The notes: a model not told the origin generated them from the sequence alone. A stretch of DNA of 64,000 nucleotides from Pseudomonas mediterranea CFBP 5447 (GCF_000774145.1 NZ_KN322985.1:524190-588189); one strand, 5' to 3'. Positions 7,512-16,254 are shown, counted from the first letter of the stretch. Program-made: numbers and translations.

Positions 7512-8855
7512 ATGATTCGTATGCCCCTGGCTACCGCCAGTCTGCTGGCCATCGCTATTTCCCTCGCCGGCTGCGGCGAAGGCAAGGACAAGGCTGCCGC
7601 GCCGCAAGCGCCAACGCCTGCCGCCAGCACCGCGGCACCGGCCGCCCCTGCTGCCGCCGGCAAACTCGACGAAGCCGCCGCCAAGGCCGTCGTCGCGCAC
7701 TACGCCGACATGGTCTATGCGGTCTACAGCGATGCCGAATCCACCGCAAAAAACCTGCAAACCGCCGTCGACGCGTTCCTGGCCAAGCCGAACGCCGACA
7801 CCCTGAAAGCCGCCCGCGCTGCCTGGGTCGCCGCCCGCGTGCCTTACCTGCAGAGCGAAGTGTTCCGCTTCGGCAACACCATCATCGACGACTGGGAAGG
7901 CCAGGTGAACGCCTGGCCCCTGGACGAAGGCCTGATCGACTACGTCGACAAATCCTACGAGCACGCGCTGGGTAACCCGGGCGCCACCGCCAACATCATC
8001 GCCAACACCGAAGTCCAGGTGGGTGAAGACAAGGTCGACGTGAAAGACATCACTCCGGAGAAACTTGCCAGCCTGAATGAGCTGGGCGGTTCCGAGGCCA
8101 ACGTCGCCACCGGCTACCACGCCATCGAATTCCTGCTGTGGGGCCAGGACCTCAACGGCACCGGCCCGGGTGCCGGCAACCGCCCGGCATCCGACTACCT
8201 GCAAGGCGCCGGCGCCACTGGCGGCCACAACGACCGTCGTCGTGCCTACCTCAAGTCCGTGACCCAATTGCTGGTCAGCGACCTGGAAGAAATGGTCGGC
8301 AACTGGAAGCCGAACGTGGCCGACAACTACCGTGCCACCCTGGAAGCGGAACCGGCCGAGAGCGGCCTGCGCAAGATGCTGTTCGGCATGGGCAGCCTGT
8401 CCCTCGGCGAACTGGCGGGCGAGCGCATGAAGGTGTCCCTGGAAGCCAACTCGCCAGAAGACGAGCAGGACTGCTTCAGCGACAACACCCACTACTCGCA
8501 CTTCTACGACGCCAAGGGCGTGCGTAACGTGTACCTGGGCGAATACACCCGCGTCGACGGCACCAAGATGACCGGCGCCAGCCTCTCGTCCCTGGTGGCC
8601 AAGGCCGACCCGGCCGCCGACACCGCGCTCAAGGCCGACCTGGCCGATACCGAAGCCAAGATCCAGGTCATGGTCGATCACGCCAACAAGGGTGAGCACT
8701 ACGACCAGTTGATCGCGGCCGGCAACACCGCCGGCAACCAGATCGTCCGCGACGCCATCGCCGCCCTGGTCAAGCAGACCGGTTCGATCGAGCAGGCTGC
8801 CGGCAAACTGGGCATCAGCGACCTGAACCCGGACAACGCCGATCACGAGTTCTGA
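7512..8855 (+). CDS. icmP: Imelysin-family lipoprotein IcmP
   Basis: The 447-residue product begins MIRMPLATASLLAIAISLAGC, a lipoprotein signal with lipobox LAGC and lipidated Cys21, followed by an Ala/Pro-rich linker. The body carries the imelysin GxHxxE motif as GYHAIE (His203, Glu206), in GYHAIEFLLWGQDLNG. In P. aeruginosa the homologue (IcmP) was described as an insulin-cleaving metalloprotease, although imelysins are now thought mostly to be iron-uptake-related envelope proteins. I chose the ATG at 7512, with AGGA 8 bases before it, over the in-frame ATG at 7503. It lies three genes from sodB as in PAO1, but the di-haem oxidase and second imelysin often nearby do not follow it. A terminator closes the gene. 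Confidence 0.88.
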   Translation: MIRMPLATASLLAIAISLAGCGEGKDKAAAPQAPTPAASTAAPAAPAAAGKLDEAAAKAVVAHYADMVYAVYSDAESTAKNLQTAVDAFLAKPNADTLKAARAAWVAARVPYLQSEVFRFGNTIIDDWEGQVNAWPLDEGLIDYVDKSYEHALGNPGATANIIANTEVQVGEDKVDVKDITPEKLASLNELGGSEANVATGYHAIEFLLWGQDLNGTGPGAGNRPASDYLQGAGATGGHNDRRRAYLKSVTQLLVSDLEEMVGNWKPNVADNYRATLEAEPAESGLRKMLFGMGSLSLGELAGERMKVSLEANSPEDEQDCFSDNTHYSHFYDAKGVRNVYLGEYTRVDGTKMTGASLSSLVAKADPAADTALKADLADTEAKIQVMVDHANKGEHYDQLIAAGNTAGNQIVRDAIAALVKQTGSIEQAAGKLGISDLNPDNADHEF

Positions 8856-8872
8856 TCAACGCTGGCTGAATG

Positions 8873-8900
8873 AAAAAGGCGACCTTCGGGTCGCTTTTTT
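8873..8900 (+). terminator. Rho-independent terminator of icmP
   Basis: GCGACC-TTCG-GGTCGC forms a stem with a stable UUCG loop, followed by six T. It begins about 18 bases after the stop codon. Confidence 0.93.
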
Positions 8901-8924
8901 CATGGGCAGAAGAAACCGCATTTC

Positions 8925-9013
8925 TGTGGGAGCGAGCCTGCTCGCGATTACGGTGGGTCAGCTTGCATAGATGCTGGATGTGCCGACGCCATCGCGAGCA
9001 GGCTCGCTCCCAC
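8925..9013. repeat. REP pair (REPIN)
   Basis: Inverted REP copies flank a central segment of about 40 bases, directly after the icmP terminator. This is the first of two tandem REPINs filling the gap between convergent icmP and the ECF sigma gene; the 8901-9150 gap contains nothing else. Confidence 0.9.
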
Positions 9014-9057
9014 CCTGACCGAAGGCACCCGCAGCCCCTCGCATACACCATTCTCCC

Positions 9058-9148
9058 TGTGGGAGCGAGCCCTGCTCGCGAAGGCGTCGGTACATCCAAC
9101 ATTTGCATCGACTGGCCCACCGCTTCGCGAGCAGGCTCGCTCCCACAG
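9058..9148. repeat. REP pair (REPIN), second in tandem
   Basis: The arms are inverted (GTGGGAGCGAGCC...GCTCCCACAG), and one arm carries an extra C (GAGCCCTGCTC). It ends 2 bases before the stop codon of the convergent sigma gene, so both genes run into repeat hairpins. Confidence 0.88.
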
Positions 9149-9150
9149 GT

Positions 9151-10392
9151 TTATCGCTCGGCCAGCTCCGCGAGCCGCCCCTCAAGAAACCGTCGCTCCG
9201 GCAGTTGCTGTGTCAATTCAAGTGCACGCCGATAAGACGCCCTCGCCTCTTCCACTCGTCCCAACTGCCGGCAGAATTCTGCCCGTGCCGAGTGGGCCAG
9301 GTGATAGTCGAGCAAGTCGCCCCGCCCCAGGATCGCCTCGATCTGGCGCAACCCCGCCTCCGCCCCGTCGCGCTTGGCCAGGGCAACGGCGCGATTGAGT
9401 TCGATCACCGGCGACGGCATCACCCGCAGCAGCACATCATACAGCCCGACGATCTGCGGCCAGTCGGTCTCCTGCGCGGTGGGCGCTTCGGCGTGGACGG
9501 CCGCAATCGCCGCTTGCAGGCAATAAGGCCCGAACCGACGGGTATTCAGCGCGGCCTCCACCAACCGGCAACCTTCGGCAATCAGTTGCGCATTCCACAA
9601 GGAACGGTCCTGTTCATCCAGCAACACCAGCTCACCGGCATCCGACGTGCGCGCCGTCCTCCGGGATTCGTGCAGCAGCATCAGCGCCAACAACCCCATG
9701 ACCTCAGCCTCAGGCAACAGCTCCATCAACAGCCGTGCGAGGCGGATGGCTTCGCGAGTCAGGTCTTCCCGGGTCAACTCGGCGCCCATCGAAGCCGAGT
9801 AACCTTCGTTGAACACCAGGTAGATCACCCGCAGCACACTGTCCAAGCGTTCGGGCAGTTCCGCACGGGACGGGACCTGGTAGGGGATTTTCGCGTCGCG
9901 AATCTTCGCCTTGGCCCGCACGATACGTTGGGCGATGGCCGCGGGTGCGGCGAGGAAGGCCCGGGCGATTTCCTCGGTGCTCAGGTCGCAGACTTCCCGC
10001 AGCGTCAACGGCACCTGGGCATCAGCCGCCAGGGCCGGGTGGCAACAGGTGAAAATCAGCCGCAGACGATCGTCTTCCACGTCTTCGTCGCTCCAGTCAG
10101 ACTGCTCAAGGGCTTCGAGTTGGGCGATCAGCATCGGCTGGGACGCTGCGAAGCGTGCTCGCCTGCGCAAACTGTCGATGGCCTTGAAGCGCCCGGCGGA
10201 CACCAGCCAGGCCCTCGGGTTGTCCGGCACGCCGTCACGCTGCCAACGCTCGACCGCAATGAAGAAGGCTTCGTGCAGGGCTTCCTCCGCCAGGTCGAAA
10301 TCCCCCAGCAAGCGAATCAGCGTCGCCAGGATTCGCCGCGAGTCTTGTCGATAGACCTGCTCGACCCGCGCCTTGACCACATCGGCCGACAT
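9151..10392 (-). CDS. ECF42-type sigma factor with C-terminal TPR-like extension
   Basis: At 413 residues this is about twice the size of a normal ECF sigma factor. The N-terminal ~170 residues hold region 2 (LLGDFDLAEEALHEAFFIAVERW) and region 4 (VPLTLREVCDLSTEEIARAFLAAPAAIAQRIVRAKAKIRDAKIPY). The remainder is helical, with TPR-like pairs (NRAVALAKRDGAEAGLRQIEAIL, YHLAHSARAEFCRQLGRVEEARASYRRALEL). This architecture defines group ECF42, which lacks a classical membrane anti-sigma factor and is encoded with DGPF (YCII-like) proteins, as here. The start overlaps the stop of the preceding SRPBCC remnant as TGATG, so translation is coupled. Target genes and the stimulus are unknown. Confidence 0.9.
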   Translation of the reverse strand: MSADVVKARVEQVYRQDSRRILATLIRLLGDFDLAEEALHEAFFIAVERWQRDGVPDNPRAWLVSAGRFKAIDSLRRRARFAASQPMLIAQLEALEQSDWSDEDVEDDRLRLIFTCCHPALAADAQVPLTLREVCDLSTEEIARAFLAAPAAIAQRIVRAKAKIRDAKIPYQVPSRAELPERLDSVLRVIYLVFNEGYSASMGAELTREDLTREAIRLARLLMELLPEAEVMGLLALMLLHESRRTARTSDAGELVLLDEQDRSLWNAQLIAEGCRLVEAALNTRRFGPYCLQAAIAAVHAEAPTAQETDWPQIVGLYDVLLRVMPSPVIELNRAVALAKRDGAEAGLRQIEAILGRGDLLDYHLAHSARAEFCRQLGRVEEARASYRRALELTQQLPERRFLEGRLAELAER

Positions 10393-10583
10393 CAGTCGGG
10401 CATGCCTTGGGCGACCAACGCTTCGAGCCGGTCCGGGCTCTGCCCCCCGCCGTCATAGAAGCCCATGGCTTCGTGGGCCTGCCGTTCCTCTCCGCGCCAG
10501 TGAAAGGCACGGAAGAGCTTCTGACGCGGGGCATCGATCACCCGGCTGATGGACAACTCGAAAGCAGCAGGTGTGAGGCTCAT
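10392..10583 (-). pseudogene. SRPBCC/AHSA1 protein with internal in-frame deletion
   Basis: The open frame is only 63 residues. Residues 1 to about 24 (MSLTPAAFELSISRVIDAPRQKLFRAF) match the N-terminal strand of SRPBCC (AHSA1) proteins; what follows (HWRGEERQAHEAMGFYDGGGQSPDRLEAL) matches their C-terminal helix, normally HW...HE.MGF..GWGQ..D.LE. The central ~90 residues of the ~150-residue fold, which form the ligand cavity, are missing, but the frame is kept. AGGA lies 8 bases before the ATG at 10583, and the stop overlaps the sigma start (TGATG). A working SRPBCC fold is not possible. The frame may persist because it couples translation of the sigma gene. The family assignment is from memory of motifs. 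Confidence 0.7.
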
Positions 10584-10610
10584 GGATCGCATCCTGTTGG
10601 TGATTGTTGT

Positions 10611-10955
10611 TCAGGGGTTCAATTGGCGCACCGGTCGGACCTCGACACAGCCGACCCGGGCCGCCGGGATGTTGCCGGCGACCTGGATGGCCTCGTTCAA
10701 ATCCTTGGCATCGATCAGGTAGAAACCCGCCAGTTGCTCCTTGGTTTCGGCGAACGGCCCGTCGGTGATCGACAGCTTGCCGCCGCGCATGCGCACGGTG
10801 GTCGCAGTCTGCACCGACTCCAGGGCCTCGGCGGCGATCATCCGCCCGCTGCCCTGGATCGACTCGGCGTAGGCCATGCACTCGGCGTCCTCCGGACTGT
10901 CGGGCGAGTTGTGCAGCGTTTGTTCGTTGCTATACACCAGGCATAAATACTTCAT
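10611..10955 (-). CDS. DGPF-domain (YCII-related) protein
   Basis: This is a 114-residue protein: MKYLCLVYSNEQT opens a YCII-like ferredoxin fold, and DGPFAETKEQLAGFYLIDAKDLNEAIQVAGNIP carries the DGPF motif that names the family, followed by VEVRPV. Such proteins are encoded next to ECF42 sigma factors and are suspected, but not proven, to take part in their control. GGAG stands 8 bases before the ATG at 10955. It heads the three-frame unit DGPF - SRPBCC remnant - sigma and probably shares a transcript with the SnoaL-like gene upstream. Confidence 0.88.
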   Translation of the reverse strand: MKYLCLVYSNEQTLHNSPDSPEDAECMAYAESIQGSGRMIAAEALESVQTATTVRMRGGKLSITDGPFAETKEQLAGFYLIDAKDLNEAIQVAGNIPAARVGCVEVRPVRQLNP

Positions 10956-11022
10956 GGAAAACTCCGGGACCGAACGGGTCAACTATGACGGTAGAAGGAC
11001 GCGGTGGCGAAAAAACCGACGA

Positions 11023-11457
11023 TCAGGGCTGGAGGTCGAATATCGCCGTGCCCGCCATCGGATCGAACGGCGCCGACCAATGCTCATGGACGATCTTCCA
11101 TTGTCCCGCCATCCGTTGATAGCAGGCCGTCACGCGCATCCAGCAGGCCTGTTCTTCGCCCTTGTCGTTGGTGCCGCCGCAATAGGCCAGCCAATGGGCA
11201 AAAGCGATGCTGTCTGCCGCGTTGATCTTGACTTGGTGAAAGTCGAACTTGTGCGGGCCAGGGCACATTTCCATGCAGGCCTGCCAGTGGGCGCGATAGG
11301 CGACCTTGCCCTTGAATTGCAGGGCCTGGATGGCATCGAACGAGACGATGTCGTCGTCATAGAGCGCCATGACTTTTTCAACATCCTTGGCCATGACGGC
11401 CTGCCGATAGGTGTCGATCAGGGCCTGGATCTGAGTTTCGGTGGTTGAGGTATTCAT
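11023..11457 (-). CDS. SnoaL-like (NTF2-fold) protein
   Basis: The 144-residue protein has the cone-shaped NTF2/SnoaL pattern: an N-terminal helix (IQALIDTYRQAVMAKDVEKVMALYDDDIVSFD), then strands ending in GQWKIVHEHWSAPF, as in ketosteroid-isomerase-like and DUF4440 proteins. The family is mostly of unknown function in bacteria, with a hydrophobic pocket for small ligands. It lies 67 bases upstream of the DGPF gene on the same strand and is probably the first gene of the ECF42 operon; small-molecule-binding folds are common partners of ECF42 sigma factors. GGAGAATCACC precedes the ATG. Confidence 0.8.
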   Translation of the reverse strand: MNTSTTETQIQALIDTYRQAVMAKDVEKVMALYDDDIVSFDAIQALQFKGKVAYRAHWQACMEMCPGPHKFDFHQVKINAADSIAFAHWLAYCGGTNDKGEEQACWMRVTACYQRMAGQWKIVHEHWSAPFDPMAGTAIFDLQP

Positions 11458-11598
11458 GGTGATTCTCCACAGGTTTTTGTTGAAGACACCCTTTGTCGTC
11501 TGGGGAAACGGCGAATCGACATCCCGGATAAAAATAATTCAAGGAAGAAAATTCGCTAGAATCCAGCCTCATTCCGCCGGCGGCCAACGGACGTTACT

Positions 11599-12093
11599 GT
11601 GACTGCTCAACTTGTCGCCTACGAACATCTGAACGCTGTCCAGCGCCAACAGGTGCAAGCCATCGAGCTCCTTCCTGAACAGGTCCGGTTCGCCGGCGAT
11701 ATCCATGGCGCATTGCACATGCTGCTGTCCCGGCCCTGCCCGGGGATCAAGGGTTTCGCGTTGCTGGTCGACGGCGCGCCGGTGGCGTTCCTGGTGCTCA
11801 AGCGGCCGCCTGTGCTGCCCGCCTGGGCCGATGAGCACAGCGCGACCCTGCACGCCCTGCAGGTCGATCACCGGGCCCAGGGCCAGGGCCACGGCAGGGC
11901 CTGCCTGCAGGCTCTGCCCGCCGTGGCGCGTGCGACCTGGCCGGAAATCAGGGGGTTGGAACTCTCGGTGGATGCCGCTAACGAACCGGCCATCGGCCTG
12001 TATACCCGAATGGGCTGGGTCGACTGTGGCGAGGCCTACAAGGGCCGCGTCGGTTATGAGCGGCGGATGGGCTTGCTGCTCTCTAACTCTTGA
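11599..12093 (+). CDS. GNAT-family N-acetyltransferase
   Basis: The 164-residue product has the acetyl-CoA-binding loop as LQVDHRAQGQGHGRACLQAL (QxxGxG/A), followed by a beta strand (IRGLELSVDAANEPAIGLYTRMGW) with the N/A..LY...GW ending typical of GNAT proteins. It transfers an acetyl group to an amine; the acceptor is unknown. I use the GTG at 11599 because no in-frame ATG keeps the N-terminal helix (LNAVQRQQVQAIELLPEQV); the ribosome site is weak. Its 3' end overlaps the convergent GyrI-like gene by 11 bases. Confidence 0.82.
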   Translation: MTAQLVAYEHLNAVQRQQVQAIELLPEQVRFAGDIHGALHMLLSRPCPGIKGFALLVDGAPVAFLVLKRPPVLPAWADEHSATLHALQVDHRAQGQGHGRACLQALPAVARATWPEIRGLELSVDAANEPAIGLYTRMGWVDCGEAYKGRVGYERRMGLLLSNS

Positions 12094-12568
12094 GCGGTAT
12101 CCAGATCTCCAGCGTGCCTTCGCCGGTCCTGGGGTTGAAGTCTTCGCTGTAACGTTCGAACTCCGGAGCGTCCGCCGCCTCGTGACCGGATTGGGGCAAC
12201 CAGACATTCCAGATGTAGTGAAAGGTGTCCGGCAGGCTTTTCAAGGGTCCACGGTGTTGGAACACCGCATAGTGAGCGGGCTGGATTTCGATCCAGCGGT
12301 ACTGTTCCGGCAGATCGTCGAGTCGGCTGATCTCCACGCCGGCGATGTATTCGAACCCGCCCTTCCCGTCCGGGTTGCAACACACGCCGTAGGTCACCTC
12401 GCTTTTCTGCCCTGGCACGTTACCGAGCCAGGGCAGAAACTTTTCCCAGAGCAGGGGGATACCCTGGGCGGTCTCCTGGGTGAAACGACCGCCAAATCCG
12501 GCGATAAGATGAAAGTTTCCGTGTTCGAAGCGTGGTTCGGCTGTGTAATCGCGTTGGGGCTTTTCCAT
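12083..12568 (-). CDS. GyrI-like small-molecule-binding protein
   Basis: The 161-residue protein corresponds to a free-standing GyrI-like/AraC effector-binding domain: GFGGRFTQETAQGIPLLWEKFLPWL, YGVCCNPDGKGGFEYIAGVEI and HYAVFQHRGPLKSLPDTFHYIWNVWLPQSG match the SOUL/BacR fold repeat. No DNA-binding domain is attached. Related proteins bind drugs or act on gyrase; the ligand here is unknown. It is convergent with, and overlaps, the acetyltransferase gene. Some AraC effector proteins of this length are fused to HTH regions, but no frame for one exists upstream. Confidence 0.8.
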   Translation of the reverse strand: MEKPQRDYTAEPRFEHGNFHLIAGFGGRFTQETAQGIPLLWEKFLPWLGNVPGQKSEVTYGVCCNPDGKGGFEYIAGVEISRLDDLPEQYRWIEIQPAHYAVFQHRGPLKSLPDTFHYIWNVWLPQSGHEAADAPEFERYSEDFNPRTGEGTLEIWIPLKS

Positions 12569-12647
12569 GCGTCAACACTCCGCAAAACATGAGGTCGGGC
12601 TTGGCAGTATAGAAGCCAAACCATGATTGCCAGGGCCGTTTCGCTTG

Positions 12648-13310
12648 TCAGGTCGCTGGGATAAGCGTTGCTCCAGAAGCCCCAACAAACTCGTTGTAAC
12701 CAGAAACGATCACGTAAACAGCGAAATAACAGAAGATCGCGGCGGATGCCCAATAGGAATAACGCAGCAATTTATCCCCCAATAATTTTCCGCCCTGGGT
12801 CGCCGCCAGGCACAGGCCAGCACTCCACAGCAGCCCGGCGCAGAGAAAACCACCGAGGAACAGGACCGAGCTGAGCACGGAGCCACCCCCTGAACGGGCG
12901 ATGAGCGTACCACCCACGGCCGCGAACCAGAGGATCGCGCTGGGGGATGACATGGCCAGGAAAATCCCGCGCAGGAATTCCTGGCCAGAGGAGTTGCCCT
13001 GCACCTCCCCCGCCTGCTCCAGCACTGCCCCGTGATAAATCGCCGAATGGACCATTTTCGCCGCGAAGTACAGCAACAGCACCGAACCGCCAATCCACAG
13101 CACCCAGCGCACCGCTTCGTATTGCAGCAACACGGTCATGCCGGCCAGGGCCAGTACCGCGTAGACCAGGTCACCCACGCAGGTGCCCAGGCCGAGGGCG
13201 AAGCCCTGGAAATAACCACGCTGCATGGCGAGGGTGATCATCGCGATATTGGCGATGCCGATGTCCAGGCACAGGGAGAGACTCAGCAAAAAGCCGCTGG
13301 AAAATTCCAT
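12648..13310 (-). CDS. LysE-family (RhtB-like) transporter
   Basis: A 220-residue inner-membrane protein with about six hydrophobic segments. It begins with the LysE-type FSSGFLLSLSLCLDIGIANIAMITLAMQRGYFQGFALGLGTCVGDLVYAVLALAG and has a SSPSAILWFAAVGG motif before the fourth helix. The family exports amino acids or derivatives. Three consecutive ATG codons (13316, 13313, 13310) follow ACGGA; I use the last for spacing, and a difference of one or two residues is possible. It is divergent from alaC about 200 bases away, which makes alanine or a related metabolite a candidate substrate; that is only an inference. Confidence 0.82.
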   Translation of the reverse strand: MEFSSGFLLSLSLCLDIGIANIAMITLAMQRGYFQGFALGLGTCVGDLVYAVLALAGMTVLLQYEAVRWVLWIGGSVLLLYFAAKMVHSAIYHGAVLEQAGEVQGNSSGQEFLRGIFLAMSSPSAILWFAAVGGTLIARSGGGSVLSSVLFLGGFLCAGLLWSAGLCLAATQGGKLLGDKLLRYSYWASAAIFCYFAVYVIVSGYNEFVGASGATLIPAT

Positions 13311-13506
13311 CATCATTCCGTTCGAGTGGGGTATGGCGAATTGAACAGTCCGCACGCATCCACGAGCGGGCCGACAGTGTCGTCGAAAATAGTTGCGGGC
13401 CGCCACTGGACAAGCGGCCATGACGGCCATTATCTTGCGCCGCAGGCCACCGCAGTGGCCAACGTCGCTCGGACGGTTCCGGGCGCTCACGTATCTCGAG
13501 GCAACA

Positions 13507-14724
13507 ATGGCCGAACAAGGTTCGCCGCGCCGCTTTGCGCGCATCGATCGACTCCCCCCTTACGTATTCAATATCACTGCCGAGCTGAAGATGGCTGCGC
13601 GTCGGCGCGGCGAAGACATCATCGACTTGAGCATGGGCAACCCCGACGGTGCCACGCCTCCACACATCGTGGAAAAACTGGTCACCGTCGCCCAGCGTGA
13701 AGACACCCACGGCTACTCCACCTCCAAAGGCATCCCGCGCCTGCGCCGCGCCATTTCGCGCTGGTACAAGGACCGCTACGAGGTGGACATCGACCCTGAA
13801 AGCGAAGCCATCGTCACCATCGGCTCCAAGGAAGGCCTGGCCCACCTGATGCTGGCGACCCTGGACCAGGGCGACACGGTGCTGGTGCCCAACCCCAGCT
13901 ATCCGATCCACATCTACGGCGCGGTGATCGCCGGCGCCCAGGTGCGCTCGGTGCCGCTGGTGCCAGGGGTGGACTTCTTCGACGAACTGGAGCGGGCCAT
14001 TCGCGGTTCGATCCCCAAGCCGAAGATGATGATCCTCGGCTTCCCGTCCAACCCCACCGCCCAGTGCGTGGAGCTGGATTTCTTCGAGCGGGTCATCGCC
14101 CTGGCCAAGCAGTACGACGTGCTGGTGATCCACGACCTGGCCTACGCCGACATCGTCTACGACGGCTGGAAAGCGCCATCGATCATGCAGGTGCCTGGCG
14201 CGAAGGACATTGCGGTGGAGTTCTTCACCCTGTCCAAGAGCTACAACATGGCCGGCTGGCGCATCGGCTTCATGGTCGGCAACCCGGAACTGGTCAGCGC
14301 CCTGGCACGGATCAAGAGTTACCACGACTACGGCACCTTCACCCCGTTGCAAGTGGCCGCCATCGCCGCATTGGAAGGCGATCAGCAGTGCGTGCGCGAC
14401 ATTGCCGAACAGTACCGCCAGCGCCGCAACGTGCTGGTCAAGGGCCTGCATGAACTGGGTTGGATGGTGGAGAATCCCAAGGCGTCGATGTACGTCTGGG
14501 CCAAGATTCCCGAGGCCTATGCGCACCTGGGCTCACTGGAGTTTGCCAAGAAGCTGCTGGCCGAAGCCAAGGTCTGCGTTTCGCCGGGGGTGGGCTTCGG
14601 CGAGTATGGGGATGATCATGTGCGCTTTGCGCTGATCGAGAACCAGGACCGGATCCGCCAGGCGGTGCGTGGGATCCGGGCGATGTTCCGGGCCGATGGG
14701 TTGGTCAGCAAGACCAACGCCTGA
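13507..14724 (+). CDS. alaC: Alanine transaminase AlaC (class I/II aminotransferase)
   Basis: The 405-residue PLP enzyme converts pyruvate and glutamate to alanine and 2-oxoglutarate. The start [44 protein letters not shown] matches AlaC (YfdZ) closely. Lys244 in [17 protein letters not shown] binds PLP, and [11 protein letters not shown] plus [12 protein letters not shown] are the Asn and Asp/Tyr cofactor motifs. The ATG at 13507 follows TCGAGG; the open frame upstream of it is unsupported. Length fits the E. coli protein (412). A REP pair follows the stop codon. Confidence 0.92.
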   Translation: MAEQGSPRRFARIDRLPPYVFNITAELKMAARRRGEDIIDLSMGNPDGATPPHIVEKLVTVAQREDTHGYSTSKGIPRLRRAISRWYKDRYEVDIDPESEAIVTIGSKEGLAHLMLATLDQGDTVLVPNPSYPIHIYGAVIAGAQVRSVPLVPGVDFFDELERAIRGSIPKPKMMILGFPSNPTAQCVELDFFERVIALAKQYDVLVIHDLAYADIVYDGWKAPSIMQVPGAKDIAVEFFTLSKSYNMAGWRIGFMVGNPELVSALARIKSYHDYGTFTPLQVAAIAALEGDQQCVRDIAEQYRQRRNVLVKGLHELGWMVENPKASMYVWAKIPEAYAHLGSLEFAKKLLAEAKVCVSPGVGFGEYGDDHVRFALIENQDRIRQAVRGIRAMFRADGLVSKTNA

Positions 14725-14736
14725 TACACAACCCAA

Positions 14737-14825
14737 TGTGGGAGCGAGCCTGCTCGCGATAGCGGTGGGTCAGTTGCAGGGATGCTGCTGACATACCGCC
14801 ATCGCGAGCAGGCTCGCTCCCACAG
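14737..14825. repeat. REP pair (REPIN)
   Basis: Inverted GAGCCTGCTCGCGAT/ATCGCGAGCAGGCTC arms occupy the gap between convergent alaC and gntP and could terminate both transcripts. Confidence 0.9.
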
Positions 14826-14842
14826 TTGTTTGTGCCGGGCCT

Positions 14843-16195
14843 TTAGACCACCAGCGACAGCAACAGGATAAAGCCCAAGCCCACCACCGACAGGATGGTT
14901 TCCATCGCCGTCCAGGTCTTGAAGGTTTCGGCCACGGTCATGTTGAAGTACTGCTTGACCAGCCAGAAGCCCGCATCGTTGACGTGGGACAGAATCAACG
15001 AACCGGCACCGGTCGCCAATACCAGCAGCTCACGGTTTACCCCCGGAATCATCCCTACCACGGGTACAACGATGCCCGCGCCGGTGATGGTTGCAACGGT
15101 GGCCGAACCAGTGGCGATACGAATCACCGCGGCCACCAGCCAGGCCAGCAGGATCGGCGAGATCTGCGCACTTACAGCCATGTGGCCGATTACGTCACCC
15201 ACGCCGCTGGTCACCAGCATCTGCTTGAAACCACCGCCGGCACCGATGATCAGGATGATCGCGGCGGTCGGTGCGAGGCTGGCGTCCAGCCATTTGAGCA
15301 TCTGGCTGGAACCGATGCCCTGCTTGTAGCCAAAGGTATACAACGACAGCAACAAGGCCAGCAGCAAGGCCGAGATCGGGTGGCCGATCATGTCCATCCA
15401 GGCACGGAAGAGGTTGCCGTCCGGCAGCGCCACGTCAGCGAAGGTCTTGAGCAGCATCAGGAACACCGGGGACAACACGGTGATCAGGGTGATGGCGAAG
15501 CTTGGCAGTTCGGCGGCGTTTGTCTCGCGGGCCAGTTGGTCCACCAGTTCCTGGTTCGGATGGCCGGGGATGCGCTTGGCAATGAACGTACCGAAGATCG
15601 GGCCGGCGATGATGGCGGTCGGCAGCGCGACGATCAGGCCGTAGAGAATGGTCTTGCCGATGTCGGCACCGAACACGCCGATCGCCAGCAGCGGCCCCGG
15701 GTGCGGCGGCACCAGGCCGTGGACGGCGGAAAGACCGGCCAGCAGCGGGATACCGATCTTGATGATCGACACGCCGGTGCGGCGCGCCACGATGAACACC
15801 AGCGGGATCAGCAGCACGAAACCGATTTCGAAGAACAACGGGATGCCTACCAGGAATGCGGCGAACATCATCGCCCACTGCACCTTGTCCTTGCCGAAGG
15901 CTCGGATCAGGGTCTGGGCGATCTGATCGGCCCCGCCCGACTCGGCCATCATCTTGCCGAGCATCGTGCCCAGCGCCAGGATGATGCCGACGAAGCCCAG
16001 AACGCCACCGAAGCCGTCCTGGAACGCCTTGATGATGGTGCCGGTCGGCATGCCCGAGGTCAGGCCGAGGAACGCGGCGGCGATGGTCAGCGCAATGAAC
16101 GGGTGGAATTTGAACTGGGTGATGAGGAGGATGAGTCCGATCACCGTGACCACTGCATCAAGCAGTAGGAACGTCTCGTGGGACATGCCGAACAT
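14843..16195 (-). CDS. gntP: Gluconate permease, GntP family
   Basis: The 450-residue inner-membrane protein has 12 or more hydrophobic segments. Family-specific stretches include HPFIALTIAAAFLGLTSGM near the N-terminus, LVPPHPGPLLAIGVFGAD and SHVNDAGFWLVKQYFNM near the C-terminus, all typical of GntP/GntT proton-gluconate symporters. It lies downstream of gntK on the same strand and takes up gluconate made from glucose by periplasmic oxidation. CAGGAG precedes the ATG at 16195. A GntR-type box lies at 16255-16268, between gntK and gntP, suggesting a separate gntP promoter in addition to any read-through. Confidence 0.93.
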   Translation of the reverse strand: MFGMSHETFLLLDAVVTVIGLILLITQFKFHPFIALTIAAAFLGLTSGMPTGTIIKAFQDGFGGVLGFVGIILALGTMLGKMMAESGGADQIAQTLIRAFGKDKVQWAMMFAAFLVGIPLFFEIGFVLLIPLVFIVARRTGVSIIKIGIPLLAGLSAVHGLVPPHPGPLLAIGVFGADIGKTILYGLIVALPTAIIAGPIFGTFIAKRIPGHPNQELVDQLARETNAAELPSFAITLITVLSPVFLMLLKTFADVALPDGNLFRAWMDMIGHPISALLLALLLSLYTFGYKQGIGSSQMLKWLDASLAPTAAIILIIGAGGGFKQMLVTSGVGDVIGHMAVSAQISPILLAWLVAAVIRIATGSATVATITGAGIVVPVVGMIPGVNRELLVLATGAGSLILSHVNDAGFWLVKQYFNMTVAETFKTWTAMETILSVVGLGFILLLSLVV

Positions 16196-16254
16196 GGGAG
16201 GTGTCTCCTGATTTGTTGTTGTTATTGAAGCAGTTATTTATGAGCCGTCGGGAC

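Noticed and set aside
13171..14526. A 451-codon minus-strand frame opposite alaC
   Set aside because: alaC has full PLP motifs; the minus frame merges into the exporter region out of frame and has no start signal.
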